DNA of 64,000 bases, taken from NCBI RefSeq assembly GCF_001713355.1, contig NZ_CP016448.1, positions 3,100,001 to 3,164,000 of the forward strand. The letters are read 5' to 3'. Below, one piece after another: positions 18,985 to 27,338 of the stretch. The position numbers and the translations under genes were made by a program. The notes under the pieces are model-generated. The model was not told the DNA's origin and did not search any database. It saw nothing but the letters and a program-made list of their open reading frames with translations. The first letter of the stretch is position 1; each line of letters begins with the position of its first letter. Source of the stretch: Methyloversatilis sp. RAC08 (lineage in GTDB: Bacteria; Pseudomonadota; Gammaproteobacteria; Burkholderiales; Rhodocyclaceae).

Positions 18985-21900
18985 TCAGAAACCCGCTGTG
19001 AATCGGGCCATGACGATGCGCTCCGGAAAGTACGGGCCGATGACCGGCTCGTCGCGGAACTCGCGGTAGCTGTCGTCCTGGTAACGGAAATCACTGTCGA
19101 ACAGGTTCTTCACGGCGAGACTGAGCACGCCACGACGCTGTGGCAGCCGGTAGCCGATCGACGTGTCGACAACGACGAACTGGTCGTTGCCCGATGCCTG
19201 GGTCGCGGTCAGCGAACGGCGCACTTCCTGGTCGACATAGGTCGCCGACAGCCCGGCGAACCAGCCAGAAGGCGCGAAATAGCTCAGGCGCACCGGCACG
19301 CTCCAGGTCACGACGCTTTCCGGCAGGTTGCTGTCCGCGGTCGCGATGCCGCGCTCGCTGCGATAGCGGTCGTAGGCCAGCTCGGTGTGCAGCGCAAGGC
19401 GCGAGGTGATCGTCCAGTCCGCATAGACCCGGTGCAGCTGTTCCGAGCGTTCTTCGGTTATCCACGAGCCGGCAAGCGCATCGAGCAGCGGCTCGTCCAT
19501 GTCGCGGTGCGTGAATTCCACGCCGGTGCGCACCTGCTGATGCGCGCGCCAGTCCAGCCCGATGCCGTAGCGCTTCGAGCGCGTGCCGTTGAGGTCGTCG
19601 AACAGCTGGTTGAAGCCGGCAATCTGGGTCGGTTCGAGCGTGCGATTGCCTGTCAGCGCCGGCTTGACCACCTGGAACGCGGCTGCGCGCAGCCGCAGCG
19701 CGGGATTCACGTCCCATTGCACGCCGAATTTCGGGTTCAGGCGCCGGTCCTGAAAGGAGTCCTGCTCGAAATTGTCGTAGCTGGCGCCCAGCGTCCAGAC
19801 CACTGACGGGTTCGGCCTAAGGTTCACATAGGCGTAGGCCCGCGGGTGGCGGGTCGGAAACTGTTCCTGGCCCGAAATGGCCAGCAGGTTGCCCAGAATC
19901 GAGTCGTCGATCGACAGATCGACGTTGTCGGTCCGGCGCGATTTGTTCCATGCGGCACCTATGACCAGATTCGACGTGTCCATGGCATGCAGCAGCTGGC
20001 CTTCGACCTGGTCCGACTTTGAACGGGAGCGTTGCCTGTTGGTCGAGGTCGTCGTGCCAAGCAACGGAGGCAGATCGATGACTTCACTCAGGTTCTCTTC
20101 ACGCGTGCCATGGATGTAGGACAGCAGCAAGTGCGTCTGCGGCGCCGGCGAGTAACGCAGGCCTACACGGGTGGTTTCCTGCTTGCGCCCGATGCGCCGG
20201 CTGGCGATGAAATCGTCCGGGTTGAAGTTGAAGGCCAGATCGCCCTCGGTCGATTCGCGGTGGCGGTACTCCGCCTGCACATTCAGCGTGTCGCTCAATG
20301 CAGCTTGTGCAAACGCGGTGTACACATCCTGCTCAAGCCCGTTGTTGCGACGCCAGCCGTCCGTTTCATAATTGAGTGCGCCCAGGCTGAAAGAGTAGCG
20401 GTCGTACAGACCCGAAACCACCGCTTCACCGCCACGCGTGCCGTTGCTGCCCGCCTGCGCCGATGCGCTGAACTGGGCCTGGTTGCGTTGGAACAGCGGG
20501 GTGAATTCGTTGAAGCCGGCACCGGCCGGACCGCCCGAGGTAACGATGTTGAGGTTGGTTTCGCTGGTGCTCGGCTGGACCGGATTGATGTTCAGGTCCT
20601 GCAGCATCATGGCCTGCGTCAGTTCGCTGACCCGAGCAATCTCGCGCCGTCGGGTGTTCTGGTGAATGTCCGACAGGAACCGGTGGGCCGAGGCATCGGC
20701 CGGATCGAGTGCCAGTGATCGGCTGGCTTCAACGGCGCCCAGGTCGGGGAACCCAAGGTCGTTGTAGACGCGCGCCACGCTGGTGCCGCGTGCTGCCTGA
20801 TCCTTGTCGAGCAGCAGTCGACTGCGGTACACGGCACGTTGATCGTTGAGCGCGGCCGACGCTTCCAGATCGATCAGCGCATCCACCGGCCGATTTGCGG
20901 TTTGCTTGCGGATACCGTCATAGAGGAAGGCTGTCGGATCGAATGGGTCGAGCGACTTGGCGATGTCGAACTGTTGGTCGTCCAGCGCGTCGCGCCGCTC
21001 CTCGAAATAAGCTTTGCCCAGATAGGCGCGCAGCAATGCCTGGTTCGGATCGAGCGCCACGGCCAGCTCCAGGTCGGCGCGTCCGGCTTCCAGTTCGCCG
21101 CTGCTGATGCGGGCCAGACCGAGGCCCAGACGGGCCAGAGGATCCGACGGATCGAGTTCGATGGCGCGCCGGAAGGCAACGTCGGCGGCGTCATCGCGAT
21201 ACTCCGCAAGCGATGCGAAACCCAGTACGAGCTGGGCGCGGGCCAGCTCCGGGGCGAGTTCCGCCGCCTTGCCTGCGGAAAGCCGCGCACGGTGCTTTTC
21301 GCCCAGCATCAGCTGCAGCTCGCTCAGACGCGCCCAGGCCAGCGCGGCGTCGGGCGAACGCTCGACTGCTGCAAGCAGCGTGTCGCGCGCCGCCTCGATG
21401 CGGAAGTCCGCTTGCTGCGAGTAAGAAAGCGCGATGCGCGTCGCCGGAGTGTCGTTCAGCGCCACCCCCTTTTCGGCTGCGGCAAGCGCCAGGCTGCGTT
21501 CATTGCGCACCACATGGATGATGGCCCGCAGCGCGTACGCAAGACCGGACTGCTTATCGCGTGCCAGTGCAACGTCGATTTCGCGCGCCGCTTCGTCCTG
21601 CCGCCCGACGGCGAGCAACTGCGCTGCGCGTTCCAGCGGTGAATTCGCTTCGCCGCCTGCAGCCAGGATCGGCGGGTAATGGAGCGACCACTGCACTGAG
21701 TCGCGTGGCTTGACAAGCGTACGCACGGTCGGCGCATCGCCCGCGCGGGTCGCGGCCTGATCGCCTGGCTTGAGCGCGACCGAGCCGCGCTCGTTGGCCG
21801 CGACGACGCGGCCCTCCAGAACCAGAATGGAAGATTGTTCATCGTCAACCCGTACTTCGAATTCGGTCCCCTCGATCGACCCGTTCAGGTAGGGCGTGTT

Positions 21901-22287
21901 GACTGACATGAGTCGTGGCTTGCGGCTGAATGATTGCAGCGCGCCCTTGACCAGCTCGACGAAGGACCGCTCTTCCTTCTTGCCGCTGATTTCGAGCAGA
22001 CGGATGGTCGTGTTCTGGTCCAGCCGCATCACCGCTTCGTTAGCCAGCACCACGGCGGCACGCCCAGACTTGCCCACCCGGATCGAATCACCGCGGCAAA
22101 GGATCTGTTCCGGCTTCGCTGGTTGCCAGCCAGTCTGCGCGCCCGTTTGCACCTGTACCTGGCCTTCGATGGATGCAAGGCGTCCGGCAGGTTCCTTGCA
22201 GGTGCCGGCCGCGAGTGAGGAAAGCGGGAAGGATGAGAAAACGACCGACAGAAGCAAGGCTGATGGGCCCCCAGCTGATGTGCGCAC
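18985..22287 (-). CDS. FecR-domain / TPR / outer-membrane beta-barrel protein
   Basis: 1100-residue envelope protein. A GTG start at 22287 has a GGGGAGA ribosome site and gives a signal peptide (LLLSVVFSSFPLSSLAA, cleavage near 27). Residues about 35-155 are a FecR-like domain (GRLASIEGQVQVQTG, SVNTPYLNGSIEGTEFEV). About 210-560 carry TPR repeats (for example AFRRAIELDPSDPLARLGLG). From about 620 to the end, alternating beta-strands with aromatic ends run to a C-terminal Phe (RIVMARFTAGF), the usual beta-barrel insertion signal. There is no TonB box or plug. An upstream in-frame extension to 22737 looks non-coding. A sigma-54-like promoter lies just upstream. Confidence 0.85.
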   Translation of the reverse strand: MRTSAGGPSALLLSVVFSSFPLSSLAAGTCKEPAGRLASIEGQVQVQTGAQTGWQPAKPEQILCRGDSIRVGKSGRAAVVLANEAVMRLDQNTTIRLLEISGKKEERSFVELVKGALQSFSRKPRLMSVNTPYLNGSIEGTEFEVRVDDEQSSILVLEGRVVAANERGSVALKPGDQAATRAGDAPTVRTLVKPRDSVQWSLHYPPILAAGGEANSPLERAAQLLAVGRQDEAAREIDVALARDKQSGLAYALRAIIHVVRNERSLALAAAEKGVALNDTPATRIALSYSQQADFRIEAARDTLLAAVERSPDAALAWARLSELQLMLGEKHRARLSAGKAAELAPELARAQLVLGFASLAEYRDDAADVAFRRAIELDPSDPLARLGLGLARISSGELEAGRADLELAVALDPNQALLRAYLGKAYFEERRDALDDQQFDIAKSLDPFDPTAFLYDGIRKQTANRPVDALIDLEASAALNDQRAVYRSRLLLDKDQAARGTSVARVYNDLGFPDLGAVEASRSLALDPADASAHRFLSDIHQNTRRREIARVSELTQAMMLQDLNINPVQPSTSETNLNIVTSGGPAGAGFNEFTPLFQRNQAQFSASAQAGSNGTRGGEAVVSGLYDRYSFSLGALNYETDGWRRNNGLEQDVYTAFAQAALSDTLNVQAEYRHRESTEGDLAFNFNPDDFIASRRIGRKQETTRVGLRYSPAPQTHLLLSYIHGTREENLSEVIDLPPLLGTTTSTNRQRSRSKSDQVEGQLLHAMDTSNLVIGAAWNKSRRTDNVDLSIDDSILGNLLAISGQEQFPTRHPRAYAYVNLRPNPSVVWTLGASYDNFEQDSFQDRRLNPKFGVQWDVNPALRLRAAAFQVVKPALTGNRTLEPTQIAGFNQLFDDLNGTRSKRYGIGLDWRAHQQVRTGVEFTHRDMDEPLLDALAGSWITEERSEQLHRVYADWTITSRLALHTELAYDRYRSERGIATADSNLPESVVTWSVPVRLSYFAPSGWFAGLSATYVDQEVRRSLTATQASGNDQFVVVDTSIGYRLPQRRGVLSLAVKNLFDSDFRYQDDSYREFRDEPVIGPYFPERIVMARFTAGF

Positions 22288-22326
22288 GCAGTGTCTCCCC
22301 GCCTTTTTGTTTTGAGCCCCATGCTC

Positions 22327-22343
22327 CGCAAGAATCCTGCCAA
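22327..22343 (-). promoter_or_regulatory. sigma-54-like promoter of the FecR-TPR-barrel gene
   Basis: On the minus strand the site reads TTGGCAGGATTCTTGCG. It has GG and GC separated by exactly 10 bases, as required for the -24/-12 elements, and differs from the consensus mainly after TTGGCA. The predicted transcription start near 22315 would leave a leader of about 28 nt before the GTG start, which supports that start choice. Confidence 0.6.
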
Positions 22344-22726
22344 ACAGATTTCTGATCTGAGGTCGCGGGCTTCCATCCCCGGCATAGAGGATGGGAGACC
22401 CGTTCCCGGCGCCGTGGATTCGTGAAGGATCTGGTCGCTCAAGCCCCTGACCCACCTTCTCGAGATCATCCGGTTGAGCCCTTTTCGGCCGCGTTTCCTT
22501 ATCAGTTGAGGAGAGCAAGGGACTAGGTCCTGAAATTTGAAGTGTCTGCACCGCAGCGTGAAATCGGACACAAAAATTCATGTTCCAAGCGGCTGGTTTC
22601 ACCGGTGTCGTGGCCGCCTGCAATCGTTCGGCACGGATCGATGCCTCTGAATGGTGCGTTTTCATGGGTATGCGCCTCATCCTGGGGCTGGGTGTTTCGC
22701 CGTTGCTGCGCCCGATGTGTCCGTGT
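22344..22726. other. Intergenic region without a convincing gene
   Basis: The gap between the SpoIIE-family gene and the FecR-TPR-barrel gene is about 440 bp in total. A frame in phase with the downstream gene stays open through it, but the translation is low-complexity, has no ribosome site and precedes the real signal peptide. No T-run terminator is seen. Enhancer sites for a sigma-54 activator would be expected here, but none can be identified by eye. Confidence 0.5.
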
Positions 22727-24022
22727 TCATCGAGCACCCGGTGCGCGAGTGGTGCGACGCAGCGCCAGAAGCGTGCAGTCGTCCTCGGGCTGATGCGGTG
22801 CCGAGAAATCCGCGACTGCCTTGCGTATTCCCTCGATCAGGCCCTCGAGGGTGTCCATGGCCCGTAGCGTGACCACCTCGACAAGACGCTCGCTGCCGAA
22901 TTCCTGCCGGTCGGGGGACTCGGCTTCCGTCACGCCGTCCGTGAAGCAGAGCAGCGTCTCATCGGAACCGAGCACGATCTCCCGTGTCGCGTAGGCTGCG
23001 CCTGGAATGGCACCAATCAGGGCGCCTTTCGGCAGCGGCAGGAAAGAAGGCGTGCCGTGGCGAACCAGTAACGGTGCACAGTGCCCGCCGTTGGCGTATG
23101 CGAGCCGACCCGTATCCACCTCGAGGATGGCGCAGAAGAGGGTCACGAACATGTTCGTGTCGTTGCCGGCACATAGTTGCTCGTTAAGTTCCTGCATGAG
23201 GCGTCCGGGCTCCCGCACTCCCATCGCGGTCACCCTCATCAGACCAACTACCCGAGCCATGAACAGGGCAGCCGGAACGCCATGGCCCGAGACATCGCCG
23301 ACGCAGAAGAATAGTTGTCGGTGGTCGAGAAAAAAGGCATCGAAGAGGTCGCCGCCCACGGCGGAGGCCGGTTCCATGAGCGCTGCGATATCGATGTCCT
23401 CCCGGTCGGGAAACAGCGGGCGCTGATGCGGCAGCATGCTCGCCTGCAACTGACGTGCGATGTCGAGTTCCTGGCGCAGATAGTCGAGCTCCAGTCGCCG
23501 GCGTTGCGACTCCAGCATCACCAGATTGCTTCGGCGCATCCGCGCGGCAAGGATGGTCAGCAGATTGCGGGCAAGCTCCGGAATGACGCTCAGTCGCTGA
23601 AAGAAGACAGTCTGCGGCAGACGCAGCACGCGCGACGTGGTCATCGACATGACCAGCGCAGAGACGGGTTGGCCGTCAATTGCGGACAGTTCGCCGACGG
23701 TCTCACCTGGCGTGATCGTGACCGCCGGCCCGGCAGTCAGGTTGTCGCTCACGAACGCTCCGAGTTCGCCCGACAACAGGAGAAAGACGTTGTCGTTCAA
23801 GCTACCTGGGTGCAGCAGGGGCATGCCCGGCAGCAGCGTCAGTACCTCGCAGTCCGCAATCGCCTCCTGGACGATCGATGCGTCGACATTTCGGAAGAGG
23901 GCGAAAGATGCGATGCCTGAAAGACGCCGCTCCGCGGTCCCGATGCGGTTGTCCGGTTCGCGGTGCAGTGCTTCGGAGCGACGATCACGGGAGCGTCCGA
24001 AACGCGTGGTCTGGATCGGCAC
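22727..24022 (-). CDS. SpoIIE/RsbU-type PP2C phosphatase with N-terminal cNMP-like domain
   Basis: 431-residue protein. The first roughly 140 residues form a cyclic-nucleotide-binding-like barrel (PGETVGELSAIDGQPVSALV). A coiled-coil linker follows (RRRLELDYLRQELDIARQLQ), then a SpoIIE PP2C domain with its aspartates in GGDLFDAFFLD, CVGDVSGHG, CFTDGVTEAE and EDDCTLLAL. It should dephosphorylate the STAS protein encoded two genes upstream. The barrel has Gly-Glu but carries PVSA where cAMP binders have P-R-[ST]-A, so canonical cAMP binding is doubtful. The GTG start at 24022 lies 5 bp after the HATPase stop and has an AGGA site; an ATG at 24064 is the alternative. Confidence 0.9.
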   Translation of the reverse strand: MPIQTTRFGRSRDRRSEALHREPDNRIGTAERRLSGIASFALFRNVDASIVQEAIADCEVLTLLPGMPLLHPGSLNDNVFLLLSGELGAFVSDNLTAGPAVTITPGETVGELSAIDGQPVSALVMSMTTSRVLRLPQTVFFQRLSVIPELARNLLTILAARMRRSNLVMLESQRRRLELDYLRQELDIARQLQASMLPHQRPLFPDREDIDIAALMEPASAVGGDLFDAFFLDHRQLFFCVGDVSGHGVPAALFMARVVGLMRVTAMGVREPGRLMQELNEQLCAGNDTNMFVTLFCAILEVDTGRLAYANGGHCAPLLVRHGTPSFLPLPKGALIGAIPGAAYATREIVLGSDETLLCFTDGVTEAESPDRQEFGSERLVEVVTLRAMDTLEGLIEGIRKAVADFSAPHQPEDDCTLLALRRTTRAPGAR

Positions 24023-24027
24023 GGAAA

Positions 24028-24504
24028 TCAGTCCTGTTTTCCGCTCGCCGGCTCGTCCCAGCAAACCTTGAAAGTCAGATGGTTGCGATCTGAGTGGCGG
24101 CCATATTCCAGCGCATCCGCGAAGGCGCGCATCATCGTGAGACCAAGTCCACCCGGTTCGGCATCGTAAAGATTGGCCGGGCGTGGTTTTTGCCGGACCG
24201 ACAGCGGGTCGAAGGCGAACCCCGAATCGATCACCGTAACCGAAGCTTCACCTCGGCAGCCCTCGCTTCGAGTGACGAAAACAAGGCGCACCTCATGCTC
24301 ATGCGCGGCCGGCCCGCCGTGCGCGATTACGTTTGCTAGTGCTTCGTCCAGGCACTGATCGAGTCGCATGATCTGTTCGACAGGCAGGCCGTGATCCGAT
24401 CCTGTCGCTGCGAGCCAGGCGGACGCAATTCGAAGATCATCGATGACAGCCCGGATGACGCACTCCGAATGCAGGCTGGGGCAGCGCTGCGCCGACGTAT
24501 TCAT
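24028..24504 (-). CDS. Anti-sigma-type serine kinase (RsbW-like HATPase)
   Basis: 158-residue GHKL ATPase of the RsbW/SpoIIAB type, which phosphorylates the antagonist STAS protein and sequesters a partner. The N-box is DEALANVIAHG, the G1 box DSGFAFDP and the G2 box GGLGLTMM. The start ATG overlaps the STAS stop codon in a TGATG arrangement, indicating translational coupling. It is the middle gene of STAS-HATPase-SpoIIE. No sigma factor gene is in the window, so the output partner is unknown. Confidence 0.9.
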   Translation of the reverse strand: MNTSAQRCPSLHSECVIRAVIDDLRIASAWLAATGSDHGLPVEQIMRLDQCLDEALANVIAHGGPAAHEHEVRLVFVTRSEGCRGEASVTVIDSGFAFDPLSVRQKPRPANLYDAEPGGLGLTMMRAFADALEYGRHSDRNHLTFKVCWDEPASGKQD

Positions 24505-24848
24505 CAGGCAAGCGCGGCAACCCGTGCTTCCGCCATGTCCTTGCAGATCGGAATCAGTGCGTCGATGCCGGTGCTTTCCAGTACCGAGCCCACCGCCTGA
24601 TTGCCGCCGATGAACAGCACCAGCCGCCCGCCGCGCTGTTGCTGCGCCTTCGCATTCATGATCAATGCCCGAATGCCCATCGAAGCCAGAAAGCTGACCT
24701 CGCTGATGTCCACTACGATGCGGCGCTCGACCGATGCAGCAAGCGCCGTGAAACGGGTTGCAATCGCATCGGTGCCCGGAACGTCGAGGCGACCGCTGAT
24801 CGAAATGCACCGAAGGGTTTCAGTCACGTCTTCGAATTCGATGGACAT
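24504..24848 (-). CDS. STAS-domain anti-sigma-factor antagonist (RsbV-like)
   Basis: 114-residue single STAS domain. The phospho-acceptor region is VVDISEVSFLASMGIRALIM, with the Ser of ASMG in the usual position. Beta-strand GRLVLFIGG and helix GSVLESTGIDALIPI follow, as in SpoIIAA/RsbV. I chose the ATG at 24848; an in-frame extension of 18 codons upstream is poorer. First gene of the partner-switch operon; its stop overlaps the next start. Confidence 0.9.
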   Translation of the reverse strand: MSIEFEDVTETLRCISISGRLDVPGTDAIATRFTALAASVERRIVVDISEVSFLASMGIRALIMNAKAQQQRGGRLVLFIGGNQAVGSVLESTGIDALIPICKDMAEARVAALA

Positions 24849-25218
24849 TGGGATTCCGGTTTTTTGGTTAAGGAGCGCAACAGGCAAGTCTGCTAACTGC
24901 ACGTGACACGCAGATGAAGAATTTGTGAATGAACCGGAGCGCCATGCGCGCGGCCGAATCGCGTATGGCGCAAGGATGGGTGTGCCACCTGATGTTCCGC
25001 CCGCTGTCGAAGATATTTACACGGTCACGGCGCGGGCATGAAGAAGCGGCAAGCTTGCGCGCGGCGGAAAGATTGAAGACCCCGGTCGGGTCGGCTTTTG
25101 GTGCACGCGCGGAACTTGATCCACATACAGGAAGTTCTTTTTAATCAGATCGCTGCGTGCAAGCGCCGCAGATCGACGCTGGGGCGGGTGCGAGTAACGC
25201 CGGGGTAGCCGCATCGTT
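24849..25218. other. Divergent intergenic region, no gene seen
   Basis: About 430 bp in all lie between the STAS gene (minus strand) and a PEP-CTERM gene (plus strand). No ORF with a ribosome site and plausible composition was found. The right end holds a sigma-54-like site (next entry). The promoter of the STAS operon should be in the left part, but I cannot place it. Confidence 0.5.
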
Positions 25219-25234
25219 CTAGCACCTATCTTGC
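25219..25234 (+). promoter_or_regulatory. Possible sigma-54 promoter of the PEP-CTERM gene at 25281
   Basis: The site reads CTAGCACCTATCTTGC. The -12 TTGC is intact and the 10-base spacing to the -24 element is exact, but the invariant GG is AG here, so activity is less certain than for the sites at 41509 and 22327. The start would be near 25246, about 35 nt before the ATG. Confidence 0.4.
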
Positions 25235-25280
25235 TTGCTCTGTTGGGTGGTCGGACGAGACAATTCGCGCGAGGACAGAC

Positions 25281-26291
25281 ATGGATGCAACACGAAAGGC
25301 ACACCTGATTCACGTTGTGGCTGCGGTTGGCGCGTTGCTGTGCGCGACCGCATCGCCGGCCAGAACGCTCTCATTCGGTAGTGTTGCGACATCGACCGCC
25401 TGGACCTACTCATGGTCCAGCGCGGAACGTTACGCGATCGTTCTTGAAAGACTGGTTGTTGATTCGCCGCCGTGCGGCGCTTCGAGCGACTGGTGCTGGG
25501 AAGAGGTCTATCCGGATCAATGGGAACAGTCATCGACTGCGCTCGCCAACGTGGTCGTGGAGGACAGCGTCTCCGGCTCGCCCCTGCTGAGAGTTGATAC
25601 GGCGTGGGCGTCGGCCCGGGCGAATACCAGCCTCGGTTCGAACAAGGCCTATGCGATTGCCCGTGACAGTTCGGAATTCGATTTCGAACTGCTCGACCAG
25701 AGTGGCAATGTGACCTACGCCAGCACCGGATCGTCCTGGTCGCGAGCGCGCGCGGAAAGCTCCTATAACGAGCCGTTCGTTGCGTCCGGGTCAGGCGAGG
25801 CGACATTCCAGTTTGCGGTTGAACGGCATGCTGTGGCGCGGGGTCCGGACGGATTGATCAGCTTCAGCGACCCGGTCAAATCCTTCACCTACTACCGATC
25901 ACTTTTCGGCGACGCCAACGCAGAAGGTGCGCTTGACGTGATGCTGTACAGGCTCGACGGCGCCGCGCCGCTTCTGGTCAGCCGGGAGACTTTCGACATC
26001 GGAGTCGATGATGGTGTCGAAAACTTTTCGTTCGCGGCACAGCTCGAGGACGGCCTGCAGTACGCGTTCATCGTGTCGCTGAGTGCTTTCGCGATCTGGG
26101 ATGGCGCAATGGATCTTTATGGCACCGCGACGCTGACCGGCATCCAGGTGCAGGCAGGGCAGTCGCTGGCCTTCAGTTCCGGCAGCCTGTACAGCGTGAC
26201 CGCGGTACCCGAACCGCAAACGTGGGCCATGCTGATTGCGGGCTTGATGCTGTGCGCCGGTATTGCGAGGCGTCGCAATCCAGTCGGATGA
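25281..26291 (+). CDS. PEP-CTERM sorting-domain protein
   Basis: 336-residue exported protein. The signal peptide is about residues 1-28 (VAAVGALLCATASPA), the body is beta-rich and Ser/Ala-rich, and the C terminus is a canonical PEP-CTERM tripartite signal: VPEPQTW, a hydrophobic helix (AMLIAGLMLCAGIA) and basic RRRNPVG. Such proteins are processed by exosortase EpsH/XrtA and are linked to exopolysaccharide and floc formation. No exosortase gene is in the window. The body matches no family I recognise. Confidence 0.9.
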   Translation: MDATRKAHLIHVVAAVGALLCATASPARTLSFGSVATSTAWTYSWSSAERYAIVLERLVVDSPPCGASSDWCWEEVYPDQWEQSSTALANVVVEDSVSGSPLLRVDTAWASARANTSLGSNKAYAIARDSSEFDFELLDQSGNVTYASTGSSWSRARAESSYNEPFVASGSGEATFQFAVERHAVARGPDGLISFSDPVKSFTYYRSLFGDANAEGALDVMLYRLDGAAPLLVSRETFDIGVDDGVENFSFAAQLEDGLQYAFIVSLSAFAIWDGAMDLYGTATLTGIQVQAGQSLAFSSGSLYSVTAVPEPQTWAMLIAGLMLCAGIARRRNPVG

Positions 26292-26305
26292 AAGATTCAA
26301 GACTC

Positions 26306-26372
26306 AAGTTGGAGGCTGCGACGCCAGGAAATGTTCAGCCGCTTTCAGCTTTGGTCTCGCAGCTCGCAACTT
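26306..26372. repeat. Imperfect long inverted repeat between convergent genes
   Basis: The 16-base arm at 26306-26321 (AAGTTGGAGGCTGCGA) is matched at 12 of 16 positions by the reverse complement of 26357-26372. It lies between the convergent PEP-CTERM and AEC genes and may act as a bidirectional 3' end. There is no T-run on either strand. Confidence 0.35.
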
Positions 26373-26375
26373 GTT

Positions 26376-27338
26376 TCAGCCGAACAGCCCGAGCGCCATC
26401 AGTAAGGGCAGCGACAGCCAGAACAGCAGCGTACTCCAGCCGATCAGCAGCGCCGAGGCGGCAGCATCGATCTTGAAGCGCTCGGCCAGCAGCAGCGATG
26501 TCATGAAGGTCGGCGTGGCGCATTCGACCAGCGAGGCGCGCTGCGCTTCGGTCGGAGCGTCGGACCAAAGCAGCACGATGGCCCAGATCAGCAGCGGTGC
26601 GACCAGCAGCTTGACCGACGCGGCGACCAGCACTTCGGTGCGCGGCACCAGCCGGCGCCATGGAATGGTCATGCCGAGTACGAACATGATGACCGGGATG
26701 GCCGCCTGGCCGATGAAGCGCGCCGCCTCGATCAGCGGCGGATAGGCAAGTCCGCTGTACTGCGCGCCCAGTCCGAGCGCAAACGCCCAGATCGGCGGCA
26801 TCATCAGCACCGTGCGCAGAACGTCCGGGCGCTCGCCGTCCGCATGCGAGCCGAGCCGGGTGGCGATCCACACGCCCAGCGTCCATACGACAGGCATGGT
26901 CATGAACATGTCGTTGAAGATCGCGTAGCGCATGGCGCCGGCGCCGAAGAAGAATTCCAGCACCGGCGCACCGACGTTGAAGGTGTTGCCGAACATGCCG
27001 CCGAGCATCAGCGAGGCGCGCGTCGTGTCGTGAAGTCCGGCGCCCAGCCGCGTCTTCCAGAGCAACACATAGAGCAGCGCGCCATTGGCCAGCGTACCGA
27101 TGCCGACCAGCAGCGGCACCGTCAGCAGTTCGAAGCTGATCGGCGTGCTGGCGGCGACCGCGAACAGGATGGCCGGATAGAACAGATAAAGGACCAGCCG
27201 GTTCAGCTGCGCGCGCAGCACGCCTGCATCGTGACCTTCGCCCATGCGTGTCGCCCACCAACCGCCGGCCGCGACCAGCAGCGACAGCGGCAGCATGACC
27301 TGCACCATCAGCCCGAGCAGATTGCTGCCCAGCGTCAC
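26376..27338 (-). CDS. AEC-family (auxin efflux carrier-like) permease
   Basis: 320-residue integral membrane protein with about ten helices in the two-times-five arrangement of the AEC/MleP family. It has the conserved Asn in GGMFGNTFNVGAPV of the first half and ECATPTFMTSLLLAE in the second. Family members move malate, malonate or similar anions; the substrate here is unknown. The GTG start overlaps the stop of the upstream MFS gene (GTGA), so the two carriers are translationally coupled. Confidence 0.88.
   Translation of the reverse strand: MTLGSNLLGLMVQVMLPLSLLVAAGGWWATRMGEGHDAGVLRAQLNRLVLYLFYPAILFAVAASTPISFELLTVPLLVGIGTLANGALLYVLLWKTRLGAGLHDTTRASLMLGGMFGNTFNVGAPVLEFFFGAGAMRYAIFNDMFMTMPVVWTLGVWIATRLGSHADGERPDVLRTVLMMPPIWAFALGLGAQYSGLAYPPLIEAARFIGQAAIPVIMFVLGMTIPWRRLVPRTEVLVAASVKLLVAPLLIWAIVLLWSDAPTEAQRASLVECATPTFMTSLLLAERFKIDAAASALLIGWSTLLFWLSLPLLMALGLFG

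Noticed and set aside
22288-22737. 150-codon N-terminal extension of the FecR-TPR-barrel gene
   Set aside because: It would place the signal peptide internally, overlap the SpoIIE gene end and read through a sigma-54-like promoter. The GTG at 22287 has a good ribosome site.
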